Positions 17,161-26,780 are shown, numbered from the stretch's first letter. The stretch: DNA of 35,793 nucleotides from Prevotella sp. (GCA_017430675.1 JAFRMM010000159.1:1-35793); one strand, 5' to 3'. Notes: generated by a model not told the origin, from the sequence alone. A program made the numbers and translations.

Positions 17161-19070
17161 AGAAGATATTTGCACTCCTTACAATCCTTGTGCTGACGAT
17201 AGCAGCCGGGGCACAGACTTTGAAGGTGACCACAGATCAAGGTACTTATCAATATCCGGCCACTGACCTAACAGAGAGTTCACCGGCCTTCTTTACGGGT
17301 GGTACGACACTGACCATCGGCAACGATGTCTTCGAAATCAGCGACATCACCAGCATCTCGGTGGTTAATAGCAGTTCGTCGTCCGTAGAAGACAACACTG
17401 TCAATATTGTATATAACGGCTCGACAGCCACCGTCACCATGGCAGATAACGTGGCGCAGTATGTCTCAGCCACCGTCAGCGGAGCCCATGTCACCATCGG
17501 GCAGTTGAATACCGCTGATGTGGATGGCGATGAGATTACCTACCAGATCAGTGGCTCCACCACCGACGGCTCGCTGACCCTCGATGGTTCCTACAAATGT
17601 ACCATTTCACTGGCTGGCGTGACGCTGACCAACCCTTCTGGACCAGCCATTAACATCACTAACAAGAAGCGCATTCAGATCAGCGCGAAGAACGGCACAG
17701 AGAATGTGCTCACCGACGGCGCCGACGCCAATGAGAGTTGGAAGGGCTGCATCTACAGTAAGGGCCAGTTGCAATTGCAGGGCAAAGGCTCACTCACTGT
17801 CAATGGAAACACGAAGCATGCCATCAAGAGTGGCGACTACATCACGGTGAAGAACCTGACGCTGAACGTCAATTCAACGGTTGGCGATGGTATATCATGT
17901 AACAAGTACTTCGTCATGAACAGTGGTACGGTGACTATCAGCGGTGCTGGTGATGATGGTATCCAGTGCGATCTCGAGGAAGATGATGATGCTACAGGCG
18001 AGACCACCGACCATGAAGATGAGAACTCCGGCAACGTCTATATCCTGGGTGGTACCATCAGTGTCACTGTCACCGCCGATGCCGCCAAGGGTATCAAGAG
18101 CGAGGGCGATCTGAACATCAGTGACGGCACCGTTAATATAACGACATCGGGCAATGGTGCTTACGACAGTGATGAAAGGGATGCCAAAGGTGCTGGTTGT
18201 CTGAAGGCCGACGGCAACATGTCTATCAGTGGCGGTACACTGACGCTTAAATCGTCAGGGACAGGTGGTAAATGCATCAAGTCCGATGGCACGCTGTCCA
18301 TCAGTGGCGGAACCATTAGTGCTACAACAACAGGTAGTCAGTACAGATACAGCAGCAGTCAGACAGCATCGCCCAAGGCCATCAAGAGCGATGGGGCCAT
18401 GACTATCAGCGGTGGCGTGATTACGGCCTCGTCATCCAACCATGAGGGCATAGAGACAAAGAGCACCCTCCATATCAGTGGTGGCTATATCTATGTCTAT
18501 GCCAGCGACGATGCCATCAACTCGTCAGGTGACTTTACCATCACTGGCGGTTATGTCATGGCAAACAGTAGTGGCAATGATGGACTTGATGCCAATGGCA
18601 ACATGTACATCAAGGGAGGAAACGTCTTTGCCGTTGCTACTTCAGAACCGGAAGTTGGCATCGATGCTAATACGGAAGGCGGCAAGCAACTGTATATCAC
18701 TGGTGGTAACATTGTGGCTATCGGCGGTTTTGAGAATGGTGCCAGCATCACAGGAGGTACAGCAATGTCTGCCAGTTACAATAAGGGTACATGGTATGGT
18801 CTGTATAACGGCAGCACATTGGCATTCGCCTTCAATGTTCCTTCCAACAGCAGGATGGGTACGTCGATGGCCGTCTATACAACAGACACACCTGCACTGA
18901 TGAGTGGTGTTTCTGGTAGCGGTACCGGTTTCTGGAACGGCTACGGCTATACATCTGCCAGCGGCGGTTCGTCTGTAACGCTCTCCACCTATAGTTCCGG
19001 CAGTGGTGGCTTTGGTGGCGGCGGTGGACCAGGCGGAGGCGGCGGCTTCCCCGGTGGCGGTTGGCATTGA
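17157..19070 (+). CDS. Cthe_2159-type beta-helix carbohydrate-binding protein
   Basis: The 637-residue secreted protein (signal peptide to about AAGAQ) has an N-terminal module like that of its upstream partner (TTLTIGNDVFEISDITSISV), then a domain of the Cthe_2159 / DUF4353 carbohydrate-binding family, whose founding member is a right-handed beta-helix binding cellulose and acidic sugars. From about residue 300 to 530 a roughly 20-30 residue repeat built on IKSDG...ISGGT recurs at least seven times, each likely one or more helix turns. An acidic insert (DLEEDDDATGETTDHEDE, about 272-290) suggests calcium binding. The C-terminus is very glycine-rich (GFGGGGGPGGGGGFPGGGW) and lacks a T9SS tail. 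Probably a surface or secreted glycan-binding protein; enzymatic activity is not evident. Confidence 0.85.
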   Translation: MKKIFALLTILVLTIAAGAQTLKVTTDQGTYQYPATDLTESSPAFFTGGTTLTIGNDVFEISDITSISVVNSSSSSVEDNTVNIVYNGSTATVTMADNVAQYVSATVSGAHVTIGQLNTADVDGDEITYQISGSTTDGSLTLDGSYKCTISLAGVTLTNPSGPAINITNKKRIQISAKNGTENVLTDGADANESWKGCIYSKGQLQLQGKGSLTVNGNTKHAIKSGDYITVKNLTLNVNSTVGDGISCNKYFVMNSGTVTISGAGDDGIQCDLEEDDDATGETTDHEDENSGNVYILGGTISVTVTADAAKGIKSEGDLNISDGTVNITTSGNGAYDSDERDAKGAGCLKADGNMSISGGTLTLKSSGTGGKCIKSDGTLSISGGTISATTTGSQYRYSSSQTASPKAIKSDGAMTISGGVITASSSNHEGIETKSTLHISGGYIYVYASDDAINSSGDFTITGGYVMANSSGNDGLDANGNMYIKGGNVFAVATSEPEVGIDANTEGGKQLYITGGNIVAIGGFENGASITGGTAMSASYNKGTWYGLYNGSTLAFAFNVPSNSRMGTSMAVYTTDTPALMSGVSGSGTGFWNGYGYTSASGGSSVTLSTYSSGSGGFGGGGGPGGGGGFPGGGWH

Positions 19071-19091
19071 AATGTTTAGGAAAGTAGCCAA

Positions 19092-21464
19092 CTACTTCTT
19101 GATGAGTCGGACACCATAGATTTCGCCAATCTGCTTACCGGGCTTGGCCACGAACTTCACGCGTACCTGTTTCTTGTTCTGCAACAACTCGGTGGGAATG
19201 TCATACGTCTCGTACTTAAACTCGGAGATACGGTATTTCCCCGTGTTGTTGATACTCGTCAGCAGTTGGTCGTCGATGAAGATATCGAACTCATGGCTCT
19301 TCCACTCGCCCACACCCCAGTATTTCAGTCGAAGACAGAGATCCGTATTCCCGCCTGTCTGCATCAGATAACTGAAGTAATGACCGTTGCTGGCATCACG
19401 GTAGAACACATCGTTGGAGTTGCCCACAAACGAGTCGTCGGTCTCCATGAAATGGTCTGACTCAGGCTGTTGCTCGCCAGGCTGTACCTTATCGACGGTG
19501 CGCTCTTCGAGTGCCTGACGCTCCTGCTCCTGCTTGGCCAGATGGTCGAGATAGCCCTGGTAGTTGTTCTCCGACAGTGCCAGCCAGTACATCATATAGC
19601 GGCTGTCGTGGAGTTCGAAGAACGGCATCAGTTCGTTGCGGATCTCATTGACCATTTTCGTAGAGAGGGTGAAGTGCAGTGGCTTGCCAGCGATGGGCTC
19701 CAACTCGTTGGCGATGCCTTCAATGTCGTTATTAATCAGGATTGGTGCCTCGTTGATGGGCAGTTTCTTACCCACGGCCAACTGCCCGAAGCGGCTGTCA
19801 TCGGCTATCAGCATGGCCAGATCCTCCGTACCGGTCTTCATGGCCAGCATCACGGGACCGTGCATCAGGGCAACGTATTGCGGCAGGTTGGGGATATACT
19901 TCACGCTGTTGTGCATGGGGAAACAGATGTCGATGACGTCGTCCTTCTTCCACTGACGGTCGATAGTGACATAAGACGATGGACCACTGATGATATCCAC
20001 TTTCTGGCCGTTCACCTTCACCTCAAACTGTCCTGGCTTCACCCACCCCGGATATCTTACCAGCAGGGGGAACTTACCCTTGCCGTTAGCGATGGTGATA
20101 CGGCTCGTCTCGGCATAGGGGAACTGTGTCTCCTGACGGATCACGAGACCCTTCTCCTTCCAGTTCAACTCTGAACTGACGAAGAGGTTCATGTAGAGCG
20201 CATTGCCCACATGGGTATAGATAAACAGTCCGTACTTGCCGTGATTCTCCATACCCGTACCCACACAGCACCACATGGCCTCGTTGGGTGCCGAATAGTT
20301 ACGGTAGTGGCGCGGACGGGCAGAGGTGAAATACACATAGCCGCCATGTTCAGGATGCTGGCTGGAGAGGATATGGTTGAAGGTGGCCAACTCATAGAAG
20401 TCGGCAAAGCGGGCCTCGGGATTCCTGCGGTGTAACTCTTCTGTCAGTTTCAGCATGTTGTTGGTATTACAGGTCTCTGGGCCGTCGATATCGTTCACGA
20501 AATCCTTGCAGGCCTCCTTGCTGGGGAAGTGCTCACGACGCGAGTTACCGCCAAAGGCCAGTGTACGCTCACCCGTTACGATGTCCCAGAAATAGGCGCT
20601 CGCCGTATGGTACGCCTCGTCGCCCGAGAGTTCGGCGATACGCTCGAAGCCCACCACCTTGGGCACCTGTGTGTTGGCATGCATATTGTCGAGACAGTCC
20701 TGGCGTTGCGATAATGGGGTCAGCAGCCTACGATGCGAGAACCGTTTGGCCACGTCAAGGTACTTCCTGTCACCCGTGATGGCGAAGGCGTCAGCCAACA
20801 CCTCGTTCATGCCGCCGTGCTCCGTATGGAGGGTGCGCTCCATCTGCTCGTCCGAGAGACCTGCCGTGAGGTCGATGGCCCAGTCGCAGAAACCGAGGAA
20901 GAGTTGCTTGGCCTCTTCATTGCCACCATACACCCAAGCGTCGCGCAGACCCGCATACATCTTATGGATATTATAGAAAGGCACCCATGCACCATAATAA
21001 GGACCAAATTCGCCTTTCTTGTATGCCGACCAGATACGGTCGCTGCCAGGCACACCGCCTACATAACCCTTCCCCCACTCGGGATGGTTCTTGGCGTTGG
21101 CCTCGGCACAGGCCTTCAGTTCGCTGATGAAGTATTCCATGCGTTGGCGACAAGCCTCGTCACCCGTGGCCGCGTTGATGGCCATCGCCGTCAGGTAATG
21201 ACCGCCCACATGTCCGTCCAGACCGTCCCAGTTGGGGTACGACTTCGCCTTCGTCGTCAGTCCAGCCTCCTTGAGATACGGTGCCAGTAATCGGTCGCAG
21301 TCGTATTTCAGGAGTGTCTGGATATTCAGGTCGCGCGCCTTCTTCAGCGGACCGTCCAACAGGGTCACATCGCCGAGAGGGAACTCATCGGCATACAGTT
21401 TGTCTTGTGCTTGGCCAACTATCACTACGGTAGCCATCCATACTAATGTCAATAATCTCTTCAT
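19092..21464 (-). CDS. GH127/GH146 beta-L-arabinofuranosidase
   Basis: The 790-residue secreted enzyme belongs to the beta-L-arabinofuranosidase superfamily (GH127/GH146, formerly DUF1680). The metal-thiol active site is visible: PETCNTNNM supplies the Glu and Cys, and WCCVGTGMENHGKYG supplies the paired Cys, one of which is the nucleophile in characterised members. A C-terminal beta-rich extension from about residue 650 (FYRDASNGHYFSYLMQTGG) resembles the DUF6805-type module of Bacteroidetes homologues. Length is closer to GH146 pectic arabinan enzymes. Start chosen at 21464 (MKRLLTLVWM, a clean signal peptide); ATGs at 21485 and 21518 are also in frame, the first directly after the promoter and the second upstream of it. 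It lies downstream of the AraC gene on the same strand and may share its control. Confidence 0.9.
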   Translation of the reverse strand: MKRLLTLVWMATVVIVGQAQDKLYADEFPLGDVTLLDGPLKKARDLNIQTLLKYDCDRLLAPYLKEAGLTTKAKSYPNWDGLDGHVGGHYLTAMAINAATGDEACRQRMEYFISELKACAEANAKNHPEWGKGYVGGVPGSDRIWSAYKKGEFGPYYGAWVPFYNIHKMYAGLRDAWVYGGNEEAKQLFLGFCDWAIDLTAGLSDEQMERTLHTEHGGMNEVLADAFAITGDRKYLDVAKRFSHRRLLTPLSQRQDCLDNMHANTQVPKVVGFERIAELSGDEAYHTASAYFWDIVTGERTLAFGGNSRREHFPSKEACKDFVNDIDGPETCNTNNMLKLTEELHRRNPEARFADFYELATFNHILSSQHPEHGGYVYFTSARPRHYRNYSAPNEAMWCCVGTGMENHGKYGLFIYTHVGNALYMNLFVSSELNWKEKGLVIRQETQFPYAETSRITIANGKGKFPLLVRYPGWVKPGQFEVKVNGQKVDIISGPSSYVTIDRQWKKDDVIDICFPMHNSVKYIPNLPQYVALMHGPVMLAMKTGTEDLAMLIADDSRFGQLAVGKKLPINEAPILINNDIEGIANELEPIAGKPLHFTLSTKMVNEIRNELMPFFELHDSRYMMYWLALSENNYQGYLDHLAKQEQERQALEERTVDKVQPGEQQPESDHFMETDDSFVGNSNDVFYRDASNGHYFSYLMQTGGNTDLCLRLKYWGVGEWKSHEFDIFIDDQLLTSINNTGKYRISEFKYETYDIPTELLQNKKQVRVKFVAKPGKQIGEIYGVRLIKK

Positions 21465-21489
21465 TTCCGCTATTTTATGATTCATGCCG

Positions 21490-21497
21490 CAAAGATA
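21490..21497 (-). promoter_or_regulatory. Promoter -7 element of the GH127/146 gene
   Basis: The minus strand reads TATCTTTG followed by CGGC and then an in-frame ATG at 21485, the same arrangement as before the glycosyltransferase gene. With the start at 21464 the leader is about 20 bases. Confidence 0.6.
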
Positions 21498-21555
21498 ATA
21501 TAAAATGTTGAAAAACAAGTTGTTTTGTCGGATAAAGTGGCTCTGACAGGAAGAT

Positions 21556-22437
21556 TTAGTTCTGTCGGAGTTGCCCAGGCGTCATGCCGAAGTGCTCTTT
21601 CACGTATTTTCCGAAGAATGAGGGATTGGGGAAGCCGAGCAGGTCGCAAATCTGTTTAATGCTGTAGTCGGTTTGTTTCAGATAATAGCGGATGTCCTCC
21701 AGTACATGTTCCGTTATCCACTCATTGGCAGTCTTGCCAGAGTGTTTCTTACAGATAGCGGAGAGGTATTTGGGCGAGATACAGAGTTCTGAGGCATACC
21801 ACTCCACTGTGCGGTGTTTCACAACGACAGAGTGTAACAGGTCGAGAAACCGCTGGAAGTGGTTGTTGGCTATACTTGTTTCAGGGGATACTTCATCGGC
21901 AAGTATCCTCTGCTTCAAACCGCCACAGAGTCCGAGGATGGCTGCGCGCAGGAGTGATCGGATAATGTCGGTGCGGAAAGGATGATTATCCCCCCTGTAG
22001 AAACACATACGCAACATCTCATAGAAATAGGTATAGAATTGCATGTCATCATCTTCCAACGTCACGACATTCAACCGACGGATATAGACGACTTCATTCC
22101 ATATAGGCATCTTCTCTCGTAGAAAACTCTGCAGGATGCGGTTAGTGAAAAACATCGCCTTGAGGTCGAAATCAGGACTGACCATCAAGTCGGTAACGAC
22201 GACGTTCTGAGGAATGATGGCTACCTGATTCTTATGCAGTTCTATCATCTTACCATTCAATGTTCCCTGTACCTTGCCCTGAGTGCAGATAGCAATAGCG
22301 TTCATAGACACATGGGCGGCACTGATCTCGGCAAACTTCTGGATGCTGTCGATGATGACAATGTCGTTGTCGGAATAGCCAACCTGAATGCCCTCATTGT
22401 CGGTAAGTGTCTGGATTGTAACCTCTTCTTGTTGCAT
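21556..22437 (-). CDS. AraC-family transcriptional regulator
   Basis: The 293-residue protein has an N-terminal cupin-like sensing half (IAICTQGKVQGTLNGKMIEL) and a C-terminal double helix-turn-helix: VEWYASELCISPKYLSAICK and YSIKQICDLLGFPNPSFFGKY with HFGMTPGQLRQ, the standard AraC signature. The start is placed at MQQEEV (22437), because an earlier in-frame ATG at 22479 lies upstream of the -7 element at 22458-22465. It diverges from the RND efflux operon across 179 bases that hold three evenly spaced AATAAGC sites, so control of that operon is the likeliest role; the co-directional GH127/146 gene is another possible target (inference). Confidence 0.9.
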   Translation of the reverse strand: MQQEEVTIQTLTDNEGIQVGYSDNDIVIIDSIQKFAEISAAHVSMNAIAICTQGKVQGTLNGKMIELHKNQVAIIPQNVVVTDLMVSPDFDLKAMFFTNRILQSFLREKMPIWNEVVYIRRLNVVTLEDDDMQFYTYFYEMLRMCFYRGDNHPFRTDIIRSLLRAAILGLCGGLKQRILADEVSPETSIANNHFQRFLDLLHSVVVKHRTVEWYASELCISPKYLSAICKKHSGKTANEWITEHVLEDIRYYLKQTDYSIKQICDLLGFPNPSFFGKYVKEHFGMTPGQLRQN

Positions 22438-22457
22438 GGAATGTTTGATTTTGGATG

Positions 22458-22465
22458 CAAAGATA
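22458..22465 (-). promoter_or_regulatory. Promoter -7 element of the AraC gene
   Basis: The minus strand reads TATCTTTG, 20 bases before the ATG at 22437. Confidence 0.6.
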
Positions 22466-22491
22466 CACATTTCAGACAAATAATAATGTTC

Positions 22492-22552
22492 TAATAAGCC
22501 TTTTTAATTGTCGATAATGCTTATTGGGGAAAAAGAGATCATATAATAAGCC
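22492..22552. promoter_or_regulatory. Candidate operator array (three AATAAGC sites)
   Basis: TAATAAGCC occurs at 22492-22500 and again at 22544-22552; the inverse, GCTTATT, is at 22519-22525. The centres are at 22496, 22522 and 22548, i.e. exactly 26 bases apart each time, and the outer pair is 52 bases apart, about five helical turns. The array lies between the divergent promoters of the AraC regulator and the RND operon, so it is a candidate regulator binding region. Confidence 0.45.
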
Positions 22553-22584
22553 ATTTCAAATATCCGTTTTAGAAAGAAAACCAC

Positions 22585-22592
22585 TACTTTTG
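22585..22592 (+). promoter_or_regulatory. Promoter -7 element of the RND efflux operon
   Basis: TACTTTTG, 24 bases before the ATG at 22617 and 32 bases after the last AATAAGC site. Confidence 0.6.
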
Positions 22593-22616
22593 CACCCAAA
22601 AATAAAGAAACAGATT

Positions 22617-23636
22617 ATGAGAAAAAGTATTATTGGACTGCTGACTATTCTGTTAGTGTGCAGTTGCGGAAAGAAAAAGGACTCGGGTGTAAAGGCTCCG
22701 ACGAGAGTGAAAACAGAAGTTGTAGGCATGAGTGCCGCCAATGGCCAACAGACCTATGTGGGCATTGTGGAAGAACATGAGGCCACTGCCGTCAGTTTTA
22801 CAAGTATGGGTGTGGTGAAGCGCGTACTGGTAAACGAGGGTCAGGCTGTAGGTCGTGGACAGTTGATTGCCGAGATGGACGATACCCAGGCTCGTAACCT
22901 GCTCTCTGGTGCTGAGGCCTCCATGGTACAGGCCAACGATGCGCTCGAACGTTACAAGATGCTCCACGACAATGGCTCGCTGCCCGAGGTGCAGTGGGTA
23001 GAGATACAAAGTAAGGTGGCTCAGGCCAAGTCACAACTGGAGATCGCCAAGAAGAACCTGGCTGACTGTCGGCTCGTGGCACCCGTCAGTGGTATTGTAG
23101 GTAACAGAATGATCAAGGCTGGCGAGACCGCCCTGCCTTCACAGGCTGTTGTCACCATCCTCGACATCAGCAGTGTGAAGGTGAAGGTGTCGATACCAGA
23201 GGCTGAAATAGGTGGTATCACCGCCACGACCCCCACATCGATTAGGGTGGATGCAGTCAACAAGGAAGTATCAGGAGGCCGCATAGAAAAGGGGGTACAG
23301 GCCGATGCACTCACGCACACGTATGATATTAAGGTGAACGTACCTAATGGTGACAGAAGACTGTTGCCAGGAATGGTGGCCTCTGTTCAGTTTGCTGCTG
23401 TGCCACAGCAGCAGTCACAACAAACTACTCTACCTGTAACTGCCATACAGAAGAGGGCCGACGGCTTGCTGTTTGTATGGACAGTGTCCAAGGACAGCAC
23501 GGCTCATCGTACTATCGTGAATACTGGTGGAGCACAGGGCAACCGCATTGTTATTACCAGCGGCATAGAGAACGGTCAGCGTATAGTGACAGAGGGTTAT
23601 CAGAAACTGAGTGACGGAACGAAAGTCATCTTCTAA
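22617..23636 (+). CDS. RND efflux periplasmic adaptor lipoprotein (HlyD/MFP family)
   Basis: The 339-residue protein links an inner-membrane RND pump to an outer-membrane channel. It begins MRKSIIGLLTILLVCSCGKK, a lipoprotein signal with the modified Cys at 17. Then come the barrel-sandwich half YVGIVEEHEATAVSFTSMGV, an alpha-hairpin (about 95-150, AEASMVQANDALERYKMLHD), the second lipoyl half LVAPVSGIVGNRMIKAGE and the beta-barrel/membrane-proximal domains. The start is downstream of the -7 element; open codons further upstream overlap the promoter. It is first of three genes with spacings of 31 and 2 bases. The exported substrate is not predictable. Confidence 0.92.
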   Translation: MRKSIIGLLTILLVCSCGKKKDSGVKAPTRVKTEVVGMSAANGQQTYVGIVEEHEATAVSFTSMGVVKRVLVNEGQAVGRGQLIAEMDDTQARNLLSGAEASMVQANDALERYKMLHDNGSLPEVQWVEIQSKVAQAKSQLEIAKKNLADCRLVAPVSGIVGNRMIKAGETALPSQAVVTILDISSVKVKVSIPEAEIGGITATTPTSIRVDAVNKEVSGGRIEKGVQADALTHTYDIKVNVPNGDRRLLPGMVASVQFAAVPQQQSQQTTLPVTAIQKRADGLLFVWTVSKDSTAHRTIVNTGGAQGNRIVITSGIENGQRIVTEGYQKLSDGTKVIF

Positions 23637-23638
23637 TT

Positions 23639-23664
23639 AAGAGTTAAGAATCAAGAGTTAAGAA
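23639..23664. repeat. Short tandem repeat in the adaptor-pump gap
   Basis: AAGAGTTAAGAA occurs twice (23639-23650 and 23653-23664), two bases apart, filling the 31-base gap between the adaptor and pump genes. It is like the simple AT-rich repeats often seen between Bacteroidales genes. Confidence 0.6.
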
Positions 23665-23667
23665 AAG

Positions 23668-26600
23668 ATGAAGAATATGAATTGGCTCCGCTGGCCGTTG
23701 GAGCATTACTCAATATCACTGCTCATTGTGGGCATCCTGTTTGTGATGGGCATCTACGGCATGTACGTGATGCCGAAGGATGAGTTCCCAGCATTTACGA
23801 TCCGACAGGGTGTGGTGATTGCAGCCTATCCTGGTGCTACGTCAGAGGAAATCGAAGAACAGGTGGCCAAGCCATTGGAGCGCTACCTTTTTACTTACGA
23901 GGAGGTGTATCGCGCCAAAACCACCACAACGTCGCAGAATGGCCTGTGTATCGTCATGGTGCGCCTGAACGACGAGGTGAATAATAAAGACGAGGTGTGG
24001 AGCAAGATCAAACACGGGCTGAACCAGTTTAAGTCTAGTCTGCCAAGTGGCGTTTTGGCCCTCATGGCCAACGATGACTTCGGCAACACCTCGGCTTTGT
24101 TGATTGCCATCGAGAGTCCTGAGCGCAGTTATCGCGAGTTGCAAACCTATACGGATCATCTCAGCGACCGTCTGCGCCGTATTCCGTCGGTAGCAAATGT
24201 GCGTACCTACGGTGAGCAGAAAGAACAGATATCACTCTACGTAGATCGTCAGCGCCTTCAGGCTTACGGCATCGGACAACAGATGCTCTTCAGTCGCCTT
24301 CAGGCTCAGGGCGTCACCACTCTGAGTGGCAGCATCAGCGATGACGACCAGCAGGTTCCCATCCACATTGAGGCGACAGAGAATAGCGAAGAAGAGATTG
24401 CCAATCAGATTATCTTCTCAGATCCCGTGAGTGGCAAGGTGACCAGAGTGAGAGATGTGGCCCGTGTGGTACGTGAGTACGACAGCGCCGACAGTTACAT
24501 AGAACAGGACGGACACCCCTGTGTGCTGCTCTCATTAGAGATGACACCAGGCAATAACATCGTTCAGTATGGTGAGGAGGTAGATAAGGTGCTTGATGAG
24601 TTTCGCAGCGATGTTCTGCCCGACGATGTCACTATCACCCGCATTGCCGACCAGCCGAAGGTGGTAGGTATGAGTGTACGGGATTTCCTGCGCGACCTGT
24701 TGATATCGATGGCCATTATCATCCTGGTGATGATGATATTGTTCCCACTTCGTTCTGCTGTCGTGGCCTCCATTACCATCCCACTGAGTACGTTTATCTC
24801 TGTGGCTATCATGTATATGATGGGCATAGAACTCAACATTGTCACTCTGGCGGCGCTGATTGTGGTATTGGGAATGGTGGTGGATAATGCCATCGTGGTC
24901 ATCGACGGCTATCTGGAGTATCTCGGCAAGGGCTGTGAGCCCAAGGTGGCAGCCATCGAGTCGGCCAAGCAGTATTTCATGCCGATGATGCTGGCCACGC
25001 TCTGTATCTGTGTCATCTTCTACCCTCTGCTGTACACCATGAAAGGGGCCTTCCACGATGCGTTGGAGGACTTCCCTGCCACGATCACCATTAACCTCAT
25101 GGTCTCGCTCTTCCTGGCAGTGACAGTGATACCGTTCTTAGAGGTGCTCATCATCAAGCCTGGCAAGGTTTCTACAAATGGAAACGCTATCACCCACTGG
25201 GTACAGAACACTTATAACCATGTGCTGGGATGGACCTTCAGTCATCCATGGCTCACTATTGGTGGCGGCATCGGCGTCATCCTGCTATCGACGCTCATTG
25301 TACCAACGCTGAAGATACGTCTGTTCCCATACGCTGACCGCGACCAGTTTGCCGTAGAAATATTCATGCCAGAGGGCAAGGGCATTGCAGATACGCGAGT
25401 GATTGCTGATTCTCTACGCCATGTACTCCAACAAGATGAGGATGTGAAGTGCATTACGAGTTTCGTCGGCTGTTCGTCGCCTCGTTTCATGGTGTGCTAT
25501 GCTCCACAGATGGCAGGTCGTAACTATGCGCAGTTTATTGTCAACACCACCTCACATGATGCCACGCTGAAACTCTTGGCCAAGTATCAACCAGTATGGA
25601 GCGAGGCCTTCCCTGATGCCTACGTCCGCTTCAAGCGACTGGACTATCTGGAAGTGCCCGAACTGGAGTATCGCTTCTATGGCGAAGACCTCGACTCGCT
25701 TCATGTAGTGGCAGAGCGATTGATGGAGCGCATGCGCGAGATGCCTGAACTGGAGTGGGTACATACCGACTTCCTGCAGCCCTACCCCATCATCAATGTA
25801 GAACTCGACCCAGTAACATCTGCTCAGTTGGGCATCACCCGCACTACGGCTGCGCTCGCCCTCAGTGCCACCACCAACGACCTGCGTGTAGGCCAGATAT
25901 GGGAGGGTGACTACGAACTGCCTATCGTCGTAAAAGACGATGCCGATATGACCTTCTCTGATATCGAGAACCTCGGCGTTGCCACGCCTATGGCGATGTT
26001 ATCCGCAGGTGTAGGCGGCAACAATACAACAGTACCTCTCCGACAGATTGCCAGCGTTAAGCCCAAGTGGAGTGAAAGCCGTATCATGCATCGTGGCGGT
26101 GAGCGGTGCATCACGGTGACGGCCCAATTTGCCAATGGTGTCTATGCTGCTCCTGTTGAAAGTCGTGTGGCCGACATTATGGAGGATGATATCGATATTC
26201 CTCAGGGTGTTCGTGCCGAGGTGGGTGGCGAGATAGAGTACGACGGTGAGGCACTGCCACAGATCTTTGGTGGTGTGGCCATTGCCGAGGTTATCATTTT
26301 CTTCTTCCTACTGTTCAACTTCAAGAAATACGGTATCTCCCTCGTCTGCATCGCTGCCTTGGGTCTTATGATACCAGGCTCACTCATCGGACTCGGACTG
26401 ATGAACCGCACCCTCGGACTCACATCTATCATGGGTGTCATCACCTTGATGGGAATGATCATGCGTAACGAGATACTCATCTTCGAACATGCCATCGACT
26501 TAATCAAAAAGCATGTGGCGGAGCATAGCGATTGGACGGTAGATCGCAAGGCATACAACGATGCTGTGCGTCAAGCCGCCTACGATGCAGGTAAGCGTCG

Positions 26601-26778
26601 CATGGTGCCTATCTTCCTCACGACAGCCACTACTGCCGTTGGTGTGGTGCCGATGATCATTGCCCAGAGTTCGTTCTGGATGCCCGTGGGCGTCACCATC
26701 TTCGCCGGTGGCATCGGCTCGCTCATCATGGTAGTCACTATGCTGCCTGTCATTTATTGGAAAGTTAATTTGAAGTAA
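23668..26778 (+). CDS. RND-family efflux pump (AcrB-like inner-membrane transporter)
   Basis: The 1036-residue protein has the full RND layout: a first membrane helix (ISLLIVGILFVMGIYGMYVM), the porter domain (PGATSEEIEEQVAKPLE), helices 2-6 from about residue 335, a second periplasmic loop and helices 8-12 from about residue 870. In TM4 LGMVVDNAIVVIDGY keeps the first proton-relay Asp (Asp406), while the following residue is Asn407 where AcrB has a second Asp. That variant is common in some RND branches, so it need not mean inactivity. Adaptor upstream and channel downstream (2 bases) make a complete tripartite system. Substrate unknown; multidrug, bile or fatty-acid export are possibilities. 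Confidence 0.93.
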   Translation: MKNMNWLRWPLEHYSISLLIVGILFVMGIYGMYVMPKDEFPAFTIRQGVVIAAYPGATSEEIEEQVAKPLERYLFTYEEVYRAKTTTTSQNGLCIVMVRLNDEVNNKDEVWSKIKHGLNQFKSSLPSGVLALMANDDFGNTSALLIAIESPERSYRELQTYTDHLSDRLRRIPSVANVRTYGEQKEQISLYVDRQRLQAYGIGQQMLFSRLQAQGVTTLSGSISDDDQQVPIHIEATENSEEEIANQIIFSDPVSGKVTRVRDVARVVREYDSADSYIEQDGHPCVLLSLEMTPGNNIVQYGEEVDKVLDEFRSDVLPDDVTITRIADQPKVVGMSVRDFLRDLLISMAIIILVMMILFPLRSAVVASITIPLSTFISVAIMYMMGIELNIVTLAALIVVLGMVVDNAIVVIDGYLEYLGKGCEPKVAAIESAKQYFMPMMLATLCICVIFYPLLYTMKGAFHDALEDFPATITINLMVSLFLAVTVIPFLEVLIIKPGKVSTNGNAITHWVQNTYNHVLGWTFSHPWLTIGGGIGVILLSTLIVPTLKIRLFPYADRDQFAVEIFMPEGKGIADTRVIADSLRHVLQQDEDVKCITSFVGCSSPRFMVCYAPQMAGRNYAQFIVNTTSHDATLKLLAKYQPVWSEAFPDAYVRFKRLDYLEVPELEYRFYGEDLDSLHVVAERLMERMREMPELEWVHTDFLQPYPIINVELDPVTSAQLGITRTTAALALSATTNDLRVGQIWEGDYELPIVVKDDADMTFSDIENLGVATPMAMLSAGVGGNNTTVPLRQIASVKPKWSESRIMHRGGERCITVTAQFANGVYAAPVESRVADIMEDDIDIPQGVRAEVGGEIEYDGEALPQIFGGVAIAEVIIFFFLLFNFKKYGISLVCIAALGLMIPGSLIGLGLMNRTLGLTSIMGVITLMGMIMRNEILIFEHAIDLIKKHVAEHSDWTVDRKAYNDAVRQAAYDAGKRRMVPIFLTTATTAVGVVPMIIAQSSFWMPVGVTIFAGGIGSLIMVVTMLPVIYWKVNLK

Positions 26779-26780
26779 TT

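Noticed and set aside
17900..18750. Possible CRISPR or satellite array in the repetitive beta-helix gene
   Set aside because: The repeats are protein-level, about 20-30 residues each with divergent codons, and have no identical spacer-repeat structure.
19470..20174. Plus-strand open frame of 234 codons across the GH127/146 gene
   Set aside because: Antisense shadow of a conserved enzyme; histidine/valine-rich product with no family resemblance.
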